Assembly: GCA_002371265.1 (NCBI GenBank) | Contig: DFGT01000030.1 | Location: 62,001 to 126,000, forward strand | Origin: Bacteroidales bacterium UBA3743 | Lineage (GTDB): Bacteria; Bacteroidota; Bacteroidia; Bacteroidales; Paludibacteraceae | Length of the DNA stretch: 64,000 nucleotides | Direction: 5' to 3' | Shown: positions 17,780-26,226 of the stretch, one piece after another | Layout of the letters: each line of letters begins with the position of its first letter | Numbering within the stretch: position 1 is the first letter of the stretch | Notes under the pieces: generated by a model | What the model was told of the DNA's origin: nothing | Databases searched by the model: none | The model's input: the letters and a program-made list of their open reading frames with translations, nothing else | Position numbers and translations under genes: made by a program

Positions 17780-18352
17780 ATGAAAACAATTAAAGGAGTA
17801 TTGTTGTCAGTTTTTGCTTTTCTTTTTTGCATTAGTGTATACGCTCAAGATCAAGAAGTAGTAGAACCTGATTTCGTTGGAGAGTGCTTTTATTTAAAGG
17901 CAGACGGAACCAATGTTAAATTGGACAAGTCTAGAACAGTTTCAAGAACAAAAGCTAACGCTGGTATATTCATTGCAGGCGTGGGTAAAGTCAGAGATGA
18001 AATTCATCTAGAGACACCAGCAGCTAAAACAAGAATTTCAGGACGCAACATAAAGTTGATCGTAAAAGCGGTAGACAACTTGTCAGATCCAATGACAATA
18101 ATAAGAATTTTCAAGTTCGAGACAAAGAAGAAATACCGTAAGGCTGTAATCTCTGAGGTTGGAACATTCTCAGGTGCAAAAGGGAACGACTTGGAATACG
18201 TAGATTTCGAGGCTAAGAAATACGGACAGAGTTCTTACTATTTGTCAATCACAAACACATTGGAACCAGGAGAGTACGGTATCATCGTAACTAACCCTAA
18301 TAACAAAGATGAAAAACAGATTGTTGTTAGCTGTTTCGGCATTGACAAATAA
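17780..18352 (+). CDS. Conserved secreted protein of unknown function
   Basis: A 190-residue protein with signal peptide MKTIKGVLLSVFAFLFCISVYA followed by QDQE. The mature part is beta-rich (alternating hydrophobic stretches such as GIFIAGVGK and YYLSITNTLEPGEYGIIVTN) and probably forms one periplasmic or surface beta-sandwich. I do not recognise the family. It stands alone between a clear promoter (17676-17705) and a strong terminator, so it is a single-gene unit, probably well expressed. Confidence 0.7.
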   Translation: MKTIKGVLLSVFAFLFCISVYAQDQEVVEPDFVGECFYLKADGTNVKLDKSRTVSRTKANAGIFIAGVGKVRDEIHLETPAAKTRISGRNIKLIVKAVDNLSDPMTIIRIFKFETKKKYRKAVISEVGTFSGAKGNDLEYVDFEAKKYGQSSYYLSITNTLEPGEYGIIVTNPNNKDEKQIVVSCFGIDK

Positions 18353-18374
18353 TCATTAATGTATCATAGATATA

Positions 18375-18408
18375 AACAGGTGGTAATCAGTTACCACCTG
18401 TTTTTTTA
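18375..18408 (+). terminator. Rho-independent terminator
   Basis: Perfect 12-bp stem AACAGGTGGTAA / TTACCACCTGTT with loop TCAG and a T7 run, 22 bp after the stop of the secreted protein gene. Confidence 0.92.
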
Positions 18409-18409
18409 T

Positions 18410-18820
18410 ATTATAGACCTGAAATGAGGTCACTAAAAATGGACAAGATTAAACTTTAACAAGTTAGGTTCATTTGAACCGTTAAGATCTTTATAATTTT
18501 TATATAGTTTTGTCAAAGTGATCCTTGAGATGAGTTGTGTCAGTAAATGACATGTTGAGGATTTGCAGCACCCCCATAAGTGGTGCTATCAAATCGCATA
18601 TCATGCTGCACAAGATCAACGAGGCTGTAGGGCACAAATAGCAGCATAATCTATTGACACATGTAGTTCATTGGGGTTGCAAATACACAAATAAAGTCCA
18701 TTGGTTCTAGGATCCTGTGTGACTACATATTTTATTATTTCAAACGGATTAACGTTATTTATATGAATCAATAGTACCTAAAAAGAAAAGCATAATCAGA
18801 TAAAAAGAAAGTATTGAAAC
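18410..18820. other. Gene-free stretch, no recognised content
   Basis: About 400 bp between two terminators with no coding frame of merit on either strand and no copy of the repeat families of this window. Short inverted pieces occur (for example GCACCCCCATAAGTGGTGC near 18568-18586). It may be a remnant of an inactivated element, but I see no terminal repeats or transposase fragments to support that. Confidence 0.4.
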
Positions 18821-18857
18821 AAAAAAATCCGAACATTTTCATGTCCGGATTTTTATA
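18821..18857 (-). terminator. Terminator of the rplM-rpsI-rpsB-tsf operon
   Basis: Stem AAATCCGAACA / TGTCCGGATTT (one mismatch) with flanking A and T runs, 18 bp past the tsf stop codon on the minus strand. Confidence 0.85.
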
Positions 18858-18874
18858 TTTGGGGAATCTATTGA

Positions 18875-19873
18875 TTACTCCTCGTTCAAAGTGAATCTCT
18901 TGAATGCTGATACAGAAATACCCTTCTTTGAGCAGAACTCCTTAACAGAAATCTTACCAGCCTCGTCGCCACCACCTTCGTACTTCTGATCAAGAAGAGT
19001 GCACTCCTTGAAGAACTTAGACATACGACCGTCAACGATCTTCTCAACCTTAACCATGTTGATGTTAGCAGCAGCCTCAGCACCAACCTTAGCGATGATC
19101 TCGCGAGCCTGAGCAGCCTGCTCCTCAGTCAACCATCCCTTAGTGATGTTAGAGTTGATATGATCCTCGCTGTCTACGTGAGCTGGGTTGATACCAGCCT
19201 TCTTGATAGCAACCTCGATAGCACGGTCAACTTCCTCTTTCTTAGTCTTCTCGATAGCGATAGCACGCTCGCTGTCCTTAGTAGCCTGAGGAATAGAAGC
19301 CTCATCAAGAGCAGCAGGAGCCATAGCAGCAACGTGCATAGCCACACCACGTGCAGCCTCTACATCAGCGTTTGCCTCATTAAATGCGATTACTGTTGCA
19401 AGCTTGTTACCTGGGTGTACATAGCTAACTGTAGAAGCACCCTTAACAACCTCGTAAGCACCCATTTCCATCTTCTCACCAGTCACACCTGAACGCTCAG
19501 CGATCAAATCAGCAACCGAACGACCATCAATTGCAGCAGCTAGAAGGGCATCCTTATCTGCAACCTTGTTTGCAAGAGCGAAATCAAGAATATTCTTTGT
19601 AAGAGCGACGAAATCAGCATTTTTAGCAACGAAGTCAGTCTCACACTTAATAGCGACAATACAAGCGAAATCGCCGTTAACACCTGCAAGGACACAACCT
19701 TCTGAAGCCTCACGATCGCTTCTCTTAGCTGCGATTGCCTGACCACGCTTACGGATAAGAGCGATTGCCTGCTCCATATCACCATTAGCCTCTGTAAGTG
19801 CATTCTTACAATCCATCATACCAGCGTTTGTAAGATCACGAAGCTTCTTAATATCTGACATTGAAACTGCCAT
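18875..19873 (-). CDS. tsf: Translation elongation factor Ts
   Basis: A 332-residue cytoplasmic guanine nucleotide exchange factor for EF-Tu. The N-terminal UBA-like domain starts VSMSDIKKLRDLTNAGMMDCKNAL, and the EF-Tu binding core follows (KCETDFVAKN). The usual start is MAVSMSDIKKL at 19873; the longer frame from 19930 adds a stretch overlapping the rpsB-tsf hairpin and is rejected. It is last in the ribosomal run rplM-rpsI-rpsB-tsf, and a hairpin with a T run between rpsB and tsf may set its level. Confidence 0.97.
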   Translation of the reverse strand: MAVSMSDIKKLRDLTNAGMMDCKNALTEANGDMEQAIALIRKRGQAIAAKRSDREASEGCVLAGVNGDFACIVAIKCETDFVAKNADFVALTKNILDFALANKVADKDALLAAAIDGRSVADLIAERSGVTGEKMEMGAYEVVKGASTVSYVHPGNKLATVIAFNEANADVEAARGVAMHVAAMAPAALDEASIPQATKDSERAIAIEKTKKEEVDRAIEVAIKKAGINPAHVDSEDHINSNITKGWLTEEQAAQAREIIAKVGAEAAANINMVKVEKIVDGRMSKFFKECTLLDQKYEGGGDEAGKISVKEFCSKKGISVSAFKRFTLNEE

Positions 19874-19905
19874 AACTTTCTTAACTTTTATAAATGTTGT
19901 AAAAT

Positions 19906-19956
19906 AAAAAGAACCTCGAATCAGCCTCAAAAATGAAGAGCCGTTTCGAGGTTCAT
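19906..19956 (-). terminator. Intercistronic hairpin between rpsB and tsf (possible attenuator)
   Basis: A perfect 10-bp stem GAACCTCGAA (19911-19920) / TTCGAGGTTC (19945-19954) closing a 24-base loop. On the minus strand it is followed by TTTTTATTTT, so it resembles a terminator placed inside the operon. It may reduce tsf readthrough. Confidence 0.7.
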
Positions 19957-19979
19957 TCTTTATAATCTAAAACTTTGGA

Positions 19980-20771
19980 TTACTCCTCTGTTGCAGCCTC
20001 TGGCTTGCTCTTCTTTGCAGAACGAGTTCTACGCTCCTTCTTTGGCTCTGCAGCCTCAGCCGACTCATTTTCAGTTTTCTCAGCCTTACGCTCCTCTAGA
20101 CCCTCACGGATAGCACCGTTTACAGCATCAAGGATAACCTCGATAGACTTAGTTGCATCATCGTTAGCTGGGATTACGAAATCCACAGAATTAGGGTTAG
20201 AGTTAGTATCAACGATACCGAAAACTGGAATACCTAGACGCTTAGCCTCCTTGATAGCGATGTGCTCCTTCATAACGTCGATTACGAAAAGAGCAGAAGG
20301 AAGGCGGCTTAGGTCAGCGATAGAACCTAGGTTCTTCTCCAACTTGTTTCTCTGGCGAGAAATCTGAAGCTTCTCACGCTTTGACAAGTTATCGAATGTA
20401 CCGTCAGAGATGTTCTTATCGATCTGAGCCATCTTCTTAACAGCCTTACGGATTGTAGGGAAGTTTGTCAACATACCACCAGCCCAACGCTCAGTGATGT
20501 ATGGCATACCAACCTCTGTTGCCTTGTCTGCTACAATCTGCTTAGCCTGCTTCTTAGTAGCGACGAATAGGACTTTCTTGCCCGACTTTACTATTTGTTT
20601 CAAAGCTGCAGCAGCCTCATCAACCTTTGCTACAGTTTTGTGAAGATCAATAATATGAATACCATTACGCTCCATGAAGATGTAAGGAGCCATAGCTGGA
20701 TTCCATTTTTTCTTGAGGTGACCAAAGTGGCAACCTGCCTCAAGTAATGCATCAAAATTAGTTCTTGACAT
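19980..20771 (-). CDS. rpsB: 30S ribosomal protein S2
   Basis: A 263-residue S2. The start MSRTNFDALLEAGCHFGHLKKKWNPAM is canonical, and VLFVATKKQAK, YITERWAGGMLTNFPTIRK and PVFGIVDTNSNP are the conserved core. It binds 16S rRNA at the back of the 30S subunit. The last 35 residues form a charged Glu/Lys/Arg/Ala-rich tail beyond the conserved core, as in other Bacteroidota. It is separated from rpsI by about 120 bp and followed by an intercistronic hairpin before tsf. Confidence 0.97.
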   Translation of the reverse strand: MSRTNFDALLEAGCHFGHLKKKWNPAMAPYIFMERNGIHIIDLHKTVAKVDEAAAALKQIVKSGKKVLFVATKKQAKQIVADKATEVGMPYITERWAGGMLTNFPTIRKAVKKMAQIDKNISDGTFDNLSKREKLQISRQRNKLEKNLGSIADLSRLPSALFVIDVMKEHIAIKEAKRLGIPVFGIVDTNSNPNSVDFVIPANDDATKSIEVILDAVNGAIREGLEERKAEKTENESAEAAEPKKERRTRSAKKSKPEAATEE

Positions 20772-20894
20772 TTTTTTGGTTTTTAATCGTTTACCTTCTT
20801 TTAATTAAATCAATGAGATAGTAGCTATAAAAGATCTACCCCATTTAGATACTAAACGTATACTTATGCTGCAATTAAGCTGCAACGCCAAGTA

Positions 20895-21281
20895 CTAACG
20901 TTTGCTGAACTGGAACTTGCGTCTTGCCTTTGGCTGACCTGGCTTCTTACGCTCAACCTCACGAGCGTCACGAGTCAAGAATCCATTAGACTTAAGAGCT
21001 GACTTGTTCTCAGCGTCAAGCTTAACCAATGCTCTGGCAATAGCCAAACGCAAAGCCTCTGCCTGTCCTTTGATACCACCACCATCTAGGTTAGCCTTGA
21101 TATCAAACTTACCCTGAACACCTAGCTCGTTCAATGGCTGCAAAACTACATACTGAAGCAAGCCTGATGGGAAGTATGCTGCAAGCTCTTTCTTGTTAAT
21201 AGTAACTGCACCTGTACCTGCTGACAAATATACTCTAGCAACAGCTGCTTTTCTTCTACCGATTGCGTTAATAACTTCCAT
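20895..21281 (-). CDS. rpsI: 30S ribosomal protein S9
   Basis: A 128-residue S9. The start MEVINAIGRRKAAVARVYLSAG and the basic C-terminus KKPGQPKARRKFQFSKR (the tail that reaches the P-site tRNA) are diagnostic. The length is standard. It starts 4 bp after the rplM stop codon, the usual S9-L13 coupling. Confidence 0.97.
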   Translation of the reverse strand: MEVINAIGRRKAAVARVYLSAGTGAVTINKKELAAYFPSGLLQYVVLQPLNELGVQGKFDIKANLDGGGIKGQAEALRLAIARALVKLDAENKSALKSNGFLTRDAREVERKKPGQPKARRKFQFSKR

Positions 21282-21285
21282 AATC

Positions 21286-21741
21286 TTACTTAAGTGAGTT
21301 TAAATCAATTACTTTTGGCTGCTGAGCCTGCTTATCATGATCTGGACCAGCGAAAATGTAAAGATTGTTAAGAAGAGCATCTCCAAGACGATTCTTTGGC
21401 AACATTCCCTTCAACACCTTACGATACAACTTCTTTGGATCTTTCTTCAAAAGAACTGCTGGAGTTGTCTCTCTCTGTCCACCTGGATAACCAGTGTAAC
21501 TCAAATAAACACGATCTGTCATCTTTAGACCTGTCAACTTAACCTTGTCTGCATTGACAATGATTACGTTGTCTCCACAATCTACGTGCGGAGTGAAACT
21601 TGGCTTGTACTTACCTCTAAGCAACTTAGCCACTTTAGATCCCAAACGACCAAGCGCCTGATCTGTAGCGTCAACAACGACCCACTCCTTCTTTACAGTG
21701 TTCTTGTTGGCAGAAATGGTTTTAAAACTTAAAGTATCCAC
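21286..21741 (-). CDS. rplM: 50S ribosomal protein L13
   Basis: A 151-residue L13, an early assembly protein of the 50S subunit. Diagnostic segments are VVDATDQALGRLGSKVAKLLRGK, DNVIIVNADKVKLTG and LKGMLPKNRLG. It is the first gene of the ribosomal operon. A -7 box lies about 90 bp upstream at 21832-21839 on the minus strand. Confidence 0.97.
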   Translation of the reverse strand: MDTLSFKTISANKNTVKKEWVVVDATDQALGRLGSKVAKLLRGKYKPSFTPHVDCGDNVIIVNADKVKLTGLKMTDRVYLSYTGYPGGQRETTPAVLLKKDPKKLYRKVLKGMLPKNRLGDALLNNLYIFAGPDHDKQAQQPKVIDLNSLK

Positions 21742-21831
21742 TTTAAAAAACTTTTTTAATTAATCTTCAATTTGGCTGGATGTTCGGGCAAACACCTTCG
21801 CCTTTTTAACGTATGGATAATAATTCGGGTG

Positions 21832-21839
21832 CAAAAGTA
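21832..21839 (-). promoter_or_regulatory. -7 box for the rplM operon
   Basis: CAAAAGTA on the plus strand, TACTTTTG on the minus strand, matching TAnnTTTG. No good -33 box is seen. Confidence 0.55.
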
Positions 21840-22067
21840 GTAAAAAACTATTAACTGCTAAAATATTTTTTGTCTTTTTTTACGAACGTTTCATTTTTTA
21901 TGGTTGTTTTTGCCATTCGCGACTAAAATCGCACTTGCCAGCCAAGGACAATATACTCATAGAATTTAATTTACGAACAAAACAGTTTTAATGTACTACA
22001 GAGGGCAAAAATTCGTCTTTTTTCGGAAAAACTCGCGTCATATACCATATATATAAATAAAAAGCAT

Positions 22068-22075
22068 TATTTTTG
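22068..22075 (+). promoter_or_regulatory. -7 box for alaS
   Basis: TATTTTTG, 40 bp before the alaS ATG, in an AT-rich tract. No clear -33 TTTG at the expected distance. Confidence 0.5.
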
Positions 22076-22115
22076 CACCCCGTAAAAACGTAAAATATAT
22101 ATTCAAAATAAAAAC

Positions 22116-24731
22116 ATGAAAACAGCTAAAGAGATTCGCAAGTCGTTCACCGACTTCTTCGCTAGCAAGGGTCACACTATCGTGCCTTCGGCTCCGATGG
22201 TTGTCAAGAACGACCCGACACTTATGTTCACCAATGCAGGTATGAACCAGTTCAAGGACATTTTCCTTGGCAACACTCCAAGAAAATATCCTCGCGTCGC
22301 GGACTCTCAAAAATGTCTTCGTGTATCGGGTAAGCACAACGACCTTGAGGAGGTAGGACACGACACTTACCACCACACTATGTTTGAAATGCTTGGAAAC
22401 TGGTCGTTTGGCGACTATTTCAAGAAAGAGGCTATCGCATGGGCTTGGGAGTATCTTGTAGACGTGTTGAAGCTTGATCCAAACCGTCTTTACGCCACTG
22501 TCTTCGAGGGCAGCAAAGAGGATGGTCTCGACCGTGACGACGAGGCTGCTGGCTATTGGGCTAAAGTGCTTCCTACAGACAGAATCATCAACGGAAACAA
22601 ACATGACAATTTCTGGGAAATGGGTGACACAGGTCCATGTGGCCCTTGCTCAGAGATCCATATCGACCTTCGTTCAGACGAGGAGCGTGCTAAAATATCA
22701 GGACGTGATCTTGTAAACCATGACCACCCTCAGGTGATTGAGATCTGGAACCTTGTGTTCATGCAGTTCAACCGCAAAGCCGACGGTTCGCTTGAACCAC
22801 TTCCAGCAAAGGCTATCGACACTGGTATGGGATTCGAGCGTCTATGTATGGCACTTCAAGGAAAACAGTCTAACTATGACACCGACGTTTTCCAGCCACT
22901 TCTTAAAGAAATCGGCAAAATCTGCTCATGTGAGTATGGAAAGAAGAAGGAGACTGACATTGCGATGCGTGTGATCGCTGACCATATCCGTACAATCGCA
23001 TTCTCAATCACAGACGGCCAGTTGCCATCTAACGCGAAAGCCGGTTACGTGATCCGCCGTATCTTACGTCGTGCAGTCCGCTACGGATACACATTCCTCG
23101 GACAGCGTCAGTCGTTCATGCATAAGTTAATCCCTGCGCTAATCGACAGCATGGGTGAGGCTTATCCAGAACTAGTGGCTCAGCAAGAACTAGTAGTCAA
23201 GGTTATCAAAGAAGAGGAAGACGCATTTTTGAGAACTCTTGAAACAGGTATCCGCCTACTCGACAAGGTTATGGCAGACACTAAAGCCGCTGGCAAAACT
23301 GAGATTTCTGGTGTTGAAGGATTCACACTTTACGACACATACGGATTCCCTCTTGACCTTACAGAGCTAATCCTCCGCGAGAACGGAATGACAGTCAACG
23401 AAAGTGAGTTCAACGCTGAGATGCAGAAGCAGAAAGAGAGAGCAAGAAACGCAGCTGCCGTTGAGACAGGCGACTGGGTTGAGCTAAAGGCAGGAGAAAG
23501 CGAGTTTATCGGCTACGACTTCCTTGATGCAGACGTTGAGATCTTGAAATACAGAAAGATCAAGCAGAAAAATAAAGAGATGTATCAGATTGTATTCGAC
23601 CGCACACCATTCTACGCAGAGATGGGAGGACAGATGGGAGACTCTGGTTACATCGAAAGTGCTGAGGGCAAGTTTGAGATTATCGATACAAAGAAGGAGA
23701 ACAATCTAAGTGTGCATTTGGCGACAAAGATGCCTTCAGACCCTACAGCATCATTCCACGCTTACGTAAACACAGACAAGCGTCAGAACACAGCTTGCAA
23801 CCATACAGCCACACATATTCTCGACTACGCTCTACGCACAGTGCTTGGAAGCCACGTTGAGCAGAAGGGTTCATTGGTATCAAGCGAAATGTTGAGATTC
23901 GACTTCTCTCATTTCCAGAAGGTCACTCCTGAAGAGCTTCGTCAGGTGGAGAAACTTGCCAACAAGATGGTTCGCGAGAATATCGCGCTTGAAGAGGCAA
24001 GAGACATGCCTATCGACGAGGCACGAGCAATGGGAGCAATTGCATTGTTTGGCGAAAAGTATGGCGACAAAGTACGTGTTGTCAAATACGGACCATCAGT
24101 TGAGCTTTGTGGTGGTACACACGTCAAGAGCACAGGTATGATCGGAATGATCAAGATCCTATCTGAGAGTTCAGTAGCTGCCGGAGTACGTCGTATCGAA
24201 GCTGTTTCTGGAGAAGCTGCAGAAAACTACATCAACGCCGCATTTGATGAGGTCAACTCATTAAAAGAATTCTTCGCTGGCACACCAAACCTATTGAATT
24301 CAGTAAAGAAGTCAATAGAGGAGAACGCAAGTCTGAAGAAAGAGGTGGAGAAATACATGTTGGAGCGTATCCAGGTCATCAAAGACAAGATGATCGAGCA
24401 GGCCACAACACTTGGCGACTACAAGTTGGTTGTGCTTAAGGGAGACTACAACGCAGAGTTCGCAAAGAGCATCGCGTTCCAGGTTCGCAACACAGTGAAG
24501 GAAAATCTTGTATTCATCGGAATCACAGAGAAAGCCGGCAAGCCAACCATAACTCTTGCAATCTCAGACGACCTAGTGGCAGCAGGCAAGAACGCGACAG
24601 CCATCGCACGTGAGGCAGCCAAGGAGATCCAAGGAGGTGGAGGTGGTCAGCCATTCTTCGCACAGGCAGGAGGAAAGAAGGCAGACGGTCTGAACGCAGC
24701 ATTCGACAAAATCGTTGCCGCTTTCAAATAA
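22116..24731 (+). CDS. alaS: Alanyl-tRNA synthetase
   Basis: An 871-residue class II synthetase of standard length that charges tRNA-Ala. The catalytic domain (1 to about 450) includes FTNAGMNQFKDIFLG, HHTMFEMLGNWSFGDYFKKEAI and GDTGPCGPCSEIH. The editing domain has the HTATHILDYALRTVLG zinc motif (HxxxH) and the CGGTHV Cys-His. The C-terminal DHHA1-like region ends with GGGGGQPFFAQAGGKK. It is a single-gene unit with its own promoter and terminator, divergent from rplM. Confidence 0.98.
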   Translation: MKTAKEIRKSFTDFFASKGHTIVPSAPMVVKNDPTLMFTNAGMNQFKDIFLGNTPRKYPRVADSQKCLRVSGKHNDLEEVGHDTYHHTMFEMLGNWSFGDYFKKEAIAWAWEYLVDVLKLDPNRLYATVFEGSKEDGLDRDDEAAGYWAKVLPTDRIINGNKHDNFWEMGDTGPCGPCSEIHIDLRSDEERAKISGRDLVNHDHPQVIEIWNLVFMQFNRKADGSLEPLPAKAIDTGMGFERLCMALQGKQSNYDTDVFQPLLKEIGKICSCEYGKKKETDIAMRVIADHIRTIAFSITDGQLPSNAKAGYVIRRILRRAVRYGYTFLGQRQSFMHKLIPALIDSMGEAYPELVAQQELVVKVIKEEEDAFLRTLETGIRLLDKVMADTKAAGKTEISGVEGFTLYDTYGFPLDLTELILRENGMTVNESEFNAEMQKQKERARNAAAVETGDWVELKAGESEFIGYDFLDADVEILKYRKIKQKNKEMYQIVFDRTPFYAEMGGQMGDSGYIESAEGKFEIIDTKKENNLSVHLATKMPSDPTASFHAYVNTDKRQNTACNHTATHILDYALRTVLGSHVEQKGSLVSSEMLRFDFSHFQKVTPEELRQVEKLANKMVRENIALEEARDMPIDEARAMGAIALFGEKYGDKVRVVKYGPSVELCGGTHVKSTGMIGMIKILSESSVAAGVRRIEAVSGEAAENYINAAFDEVNSLKEFFAGTPNLLNSVKKSIEENASLKKEVEKYMLERIQVIKDKMIEQATTLGDYKLVVLKGDYNAEFAKSIAFQVRNTVKENLVFIGITEKAGKPTITLAISDDLVAAGKNATAIAREAAKEIQGGGGGQPFFAQAGGKKADGLNAAFDKIVAAFK

Positions 24732-24754
24732 GAAGCTGATACATATTTAATATA

Positions 24755-24790
24755 AAGAGCATCGTGAATTAGTCACGATGCTCTTTTTTG
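24755..24790 (+). terminator. Rho-independent terminator of alaS
   Basis: Stem AGAGCATCGTGA / TCACGATGCTCT with loop ATTAG or similar and a T6 run. Confidence 0.92.
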
Positions 24791-24894
24791 TTTAGGATTT
24801 CAAAACAAAGAATAATAGAATTTTTACGAAAATTTTACGTTTTCCAACATTCTACAACAAAAAAATAAAGTTTTTCTTGCACATCAAAATATTA

Positions 24895-24910
24895 TTCGTA
24901 ATTTTGCGAA
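24895..24910 (+). promoter_or_regulatory. Candidate ArsR operator overlapping the arsR -7 box
   Basis: TTCGTAATTTTGCGAA is an inverted repeat (TTCG...CGAA) that contains the -7 box TAATTTTG (24899-24906). A 14/16 identical copy stands before arsE at 25349-25364. Position and symmetry fit repression by the ArsR protein encoded just downstream. Confidence 0.65.
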
Positions 24911-24932
24911 CATAAAACAACAGAGACAGATA

Positions 24933-25265
24933 ATGGCGACACCAGATTACACGATAAAGCAGGAATTATTAGCAAAGTTTGCTAAGGCCCTTGGTCATCC
25001 AGCAAGAATTGCTATTTGTGATTTCTTAGCCAAACAGGAGACTTGCTACTTCGGTGATATTAACGATGAGTTGCCAATAGCCAAATCTACAGTGTCTCAG
25101 CATCTCACTGCTTTGAAAGAGGCAGGGTTGATACAGGGTGAGATTGAAGCTCCGAAAGTGAAATACTGTATCAACAAGGAGAACTGGCGTCTGGCTCGTG
25201 AATTGTTCGGCGAATTCCTTGGGCAATGCGTCTGCAAGACGGGAGGGAATTGCTGTGAGAGATGA
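24933..25265 (+). CDS. arsR: ArsR-family metalloregulatory repressor
   Basis: A 110-residue winged-helix protein. The N-terminal FAKALGHPARIAICDFLAKQ and the recognition helix region IAKSTVSQHLTALKEAGL are typical of ArsR/SmtB repressors, which leave DNA when arsenite or organic arsenicals bind Cys. Candidate ligand residues are Cys near residue 34 (ETCYFGD) and the C-terminal Cys cluster QCVCKTGGNCCER. Location ahead of arsE/F/G/C/P supports arsenic sensing. It probably represses its own promoter and the downstream one. Confidence 0.9.
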   Translation: MATPDYTIKQELLAKFAKALGHPARIAICDFLAKQETCYFGDINDELPIAKSTVSQHLTALKEAGLIQGEIEAPKVKYCINKENWRLARELFGEFLGQCVCKTGGNCCER

Positions 25266-25348
25266 CGTTAACGTTGACACAGACGAAGACAAAACGAAAA
25301 CAATTAACAATGGGGATTGATTTAATCCCTTTTATTTGACAAACAAAG

Positions 25349-25364
25349 TTCGTAGTTTTACGAA
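25349..25364 (+). promoter_or_regulatory. Second candidate ArsR operator, upstream of arsE
   Basis: TTCGTAGTTTTACGAA, a perfect 5-bp arm palindrome (TTCGT...ACGAA) and 14/16 match to the site before arsR. TTTG at 25335-25338 lies nearby, but the spacing to a -7 box is short, so the exact promoter is unclear. Confidence 0.65.
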
Positions 25365-25398
25365 TTACAAACAAATTATAACATTCAAATTCTTTTTT

Positions 25399-25485
25399 AT
25401 AAGCCGCTCGCCCTACGGGCTCGCGGGTTAGGAGGGCAAGGGCTTCCGCCCTTTGCAACCCTCATTTTCGAAAACTGCAATATAA
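25399..25485. repeat. Dispersed palindromic repeat, copy C (half element in the arsE leader)
   Basis: Matches the right arm of the family: CCGCTCGCCCTACGGGCTCG, then a hairpin GCAAGGGC-TTCC-GCCCTTTGC, then CAACCCTCATTTT. The hairpin bases differ from other copies but still pair. It lies between the operator and the arsE start, so it is probably transcribed in the leader. Confidence 0.75.
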
Positions 25486-25508
25486 ATAGAATATTAAATT
25501 ATAAAAAT

Positions 25509-25742
25509 ATGAAAGAAATTAAAATTCTTGGTACAGGATGCGCGGGATGCAAAGCTTTGTACGCAACAGTTGAGAAGGTCGTTGCTGACCTTGGTGTTAA
25601 TGTCAGCCTTGTGAAGGAGGAGGACATCATGAACATCATGGCTTACAATGTGATGACTTTGCCAGCATTGGTGATCGACGAGAAGGTTGTGGCTAAAGGC
25701 AAACTTTCGTACGATGAGGTGAAAGCATTGTTGACTAAATAA
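25509..25742 (+). CDS. arsE: Small thioredoxin-fold protein, ArsE-like
   Basis: A 77-residue cytoplasmic redox protein with the active site GTGCAGCKAL (CxxC, Cys11/Cys14) and the cis-Pro segment MTLPALVID. It belongs to the small disulfide reductase group (thioredoxin_3). In Bacteroides arsenic islands a protein of this kind, ArsE, works with ArsF in reducing nitroaromatic arsenicals before efflux. That role is taken from family and context. It is 10 bp upstream of arsF. Confidence 0.75.
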   Translation: MKEIKILGTGCAGCKALYATVEKVVADLGVNVSLVKEEDIMNIMAYNVMTLPALVIDEKVVAKGKLSYDEVKALLTK

Positions 25743-25751
25743 GATTCGACT

Positions 25752-26219
25752 ATGAAAAAGACTCTTTTGATGTTTATGCTTGGCTTCAGCATGATGGCAG
25801 CTGCCCAGTCTTGCAGCAACAAACCATGTTGTGCCAACAAAAATAAAGTGACTTGCCAGAACGAAGCGACGTCGATTTCAAATGCAGAGCAAATTGAAGT
25901 GATCTATTTCCATGGCAAACAGCGTTGCCCAACGTGTATGGCTATCGAGTCGGAGACAAAAGCGTTGATGGAGGAAGATTTAGCTAAACAGGTAGATGCA
26001 AATATTGTGAAGATGAGAGTGGTGGATTTTTCAACCGAGGATGGAAAAGAGATTGCCAAGAAATACAAAGTTTCATTCTCGTCGTTGATCATCGTTACAA
26101 ATCCAGGCAAAAATGAGACGGTGGAAGACATGACTCGTTTTGCATTCGCCAACGCAAGAAGCAACGCTACTGAGTTTAAGAAGGGCATTAGAGACAAGGT
26201 GCTTGCCGCCATAAAATAG
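25752..26219 (+). CDS. arsF: ArsF-family thioredoxin-like protein (nitroaromatic arsenical reduction)
   Basis: A 155-residue protein. The N-terminus MKKTLLMFMLGFSMMAAA is a signal peptide, followed by a Cys-rich stretch (QSCSNKPCCANKNKVTCQ) and then a thioredoxin-like fold with YFHGKQRCPTCMAIE (CxxC). ArsF of Bacteroides vulgatus is described as a partner in reduction of trivalent nitrophenyl arsenicals. The early Cys cluster could bind As(III). It lies between arsE and arsG with gaps of 10 and 8 bp, so the three are one transcript. Confidence 0.75.
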   Translation: MKKTLLMFMLGFSMMAAAQSCSNKPCCANKNKVTCQNEATSISNAEQIEVIYFHGKQRCPTCMAIESETKALMEEDLAKQVDANIVKMRVVDFSTEDGKEIAKKYKVSFSSLIIVTNPGKNETVEDMTRFAFANARSNATEFKKGIRDKVLAAIK

Positions 26220-26226
26220 TTAGATT

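Larger units (their letters stand above)
21742..22115. other. Divergent regulatory gap between rplM and alaS
   Basis: A 374-bp AT-rich gap holding the promoters of both operons. The 90-base rplM leader contains short GC-rich pieces (TGTTCGGGCAAACACC near 21781-21796) that could fold, but I recognise no known leader class. Confidence 0.5.

Noticed and set aside
18410..18820. Insertion sequence remnant
   Set aside because: No transposase fragment or terminal repeats visible; kept only as an unexplained gap.
19874..19930. N-terminal extension of EF-Ts
   Set aside because: It precedes the universal MAVSMSDIKKL-type start and overlaps the rpsB-tsf hairpin.
22038..22604. 188-codon minus-strand frame opposite the alaS start
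   Set aside because: It is antisense to highly conserved alaS codons.
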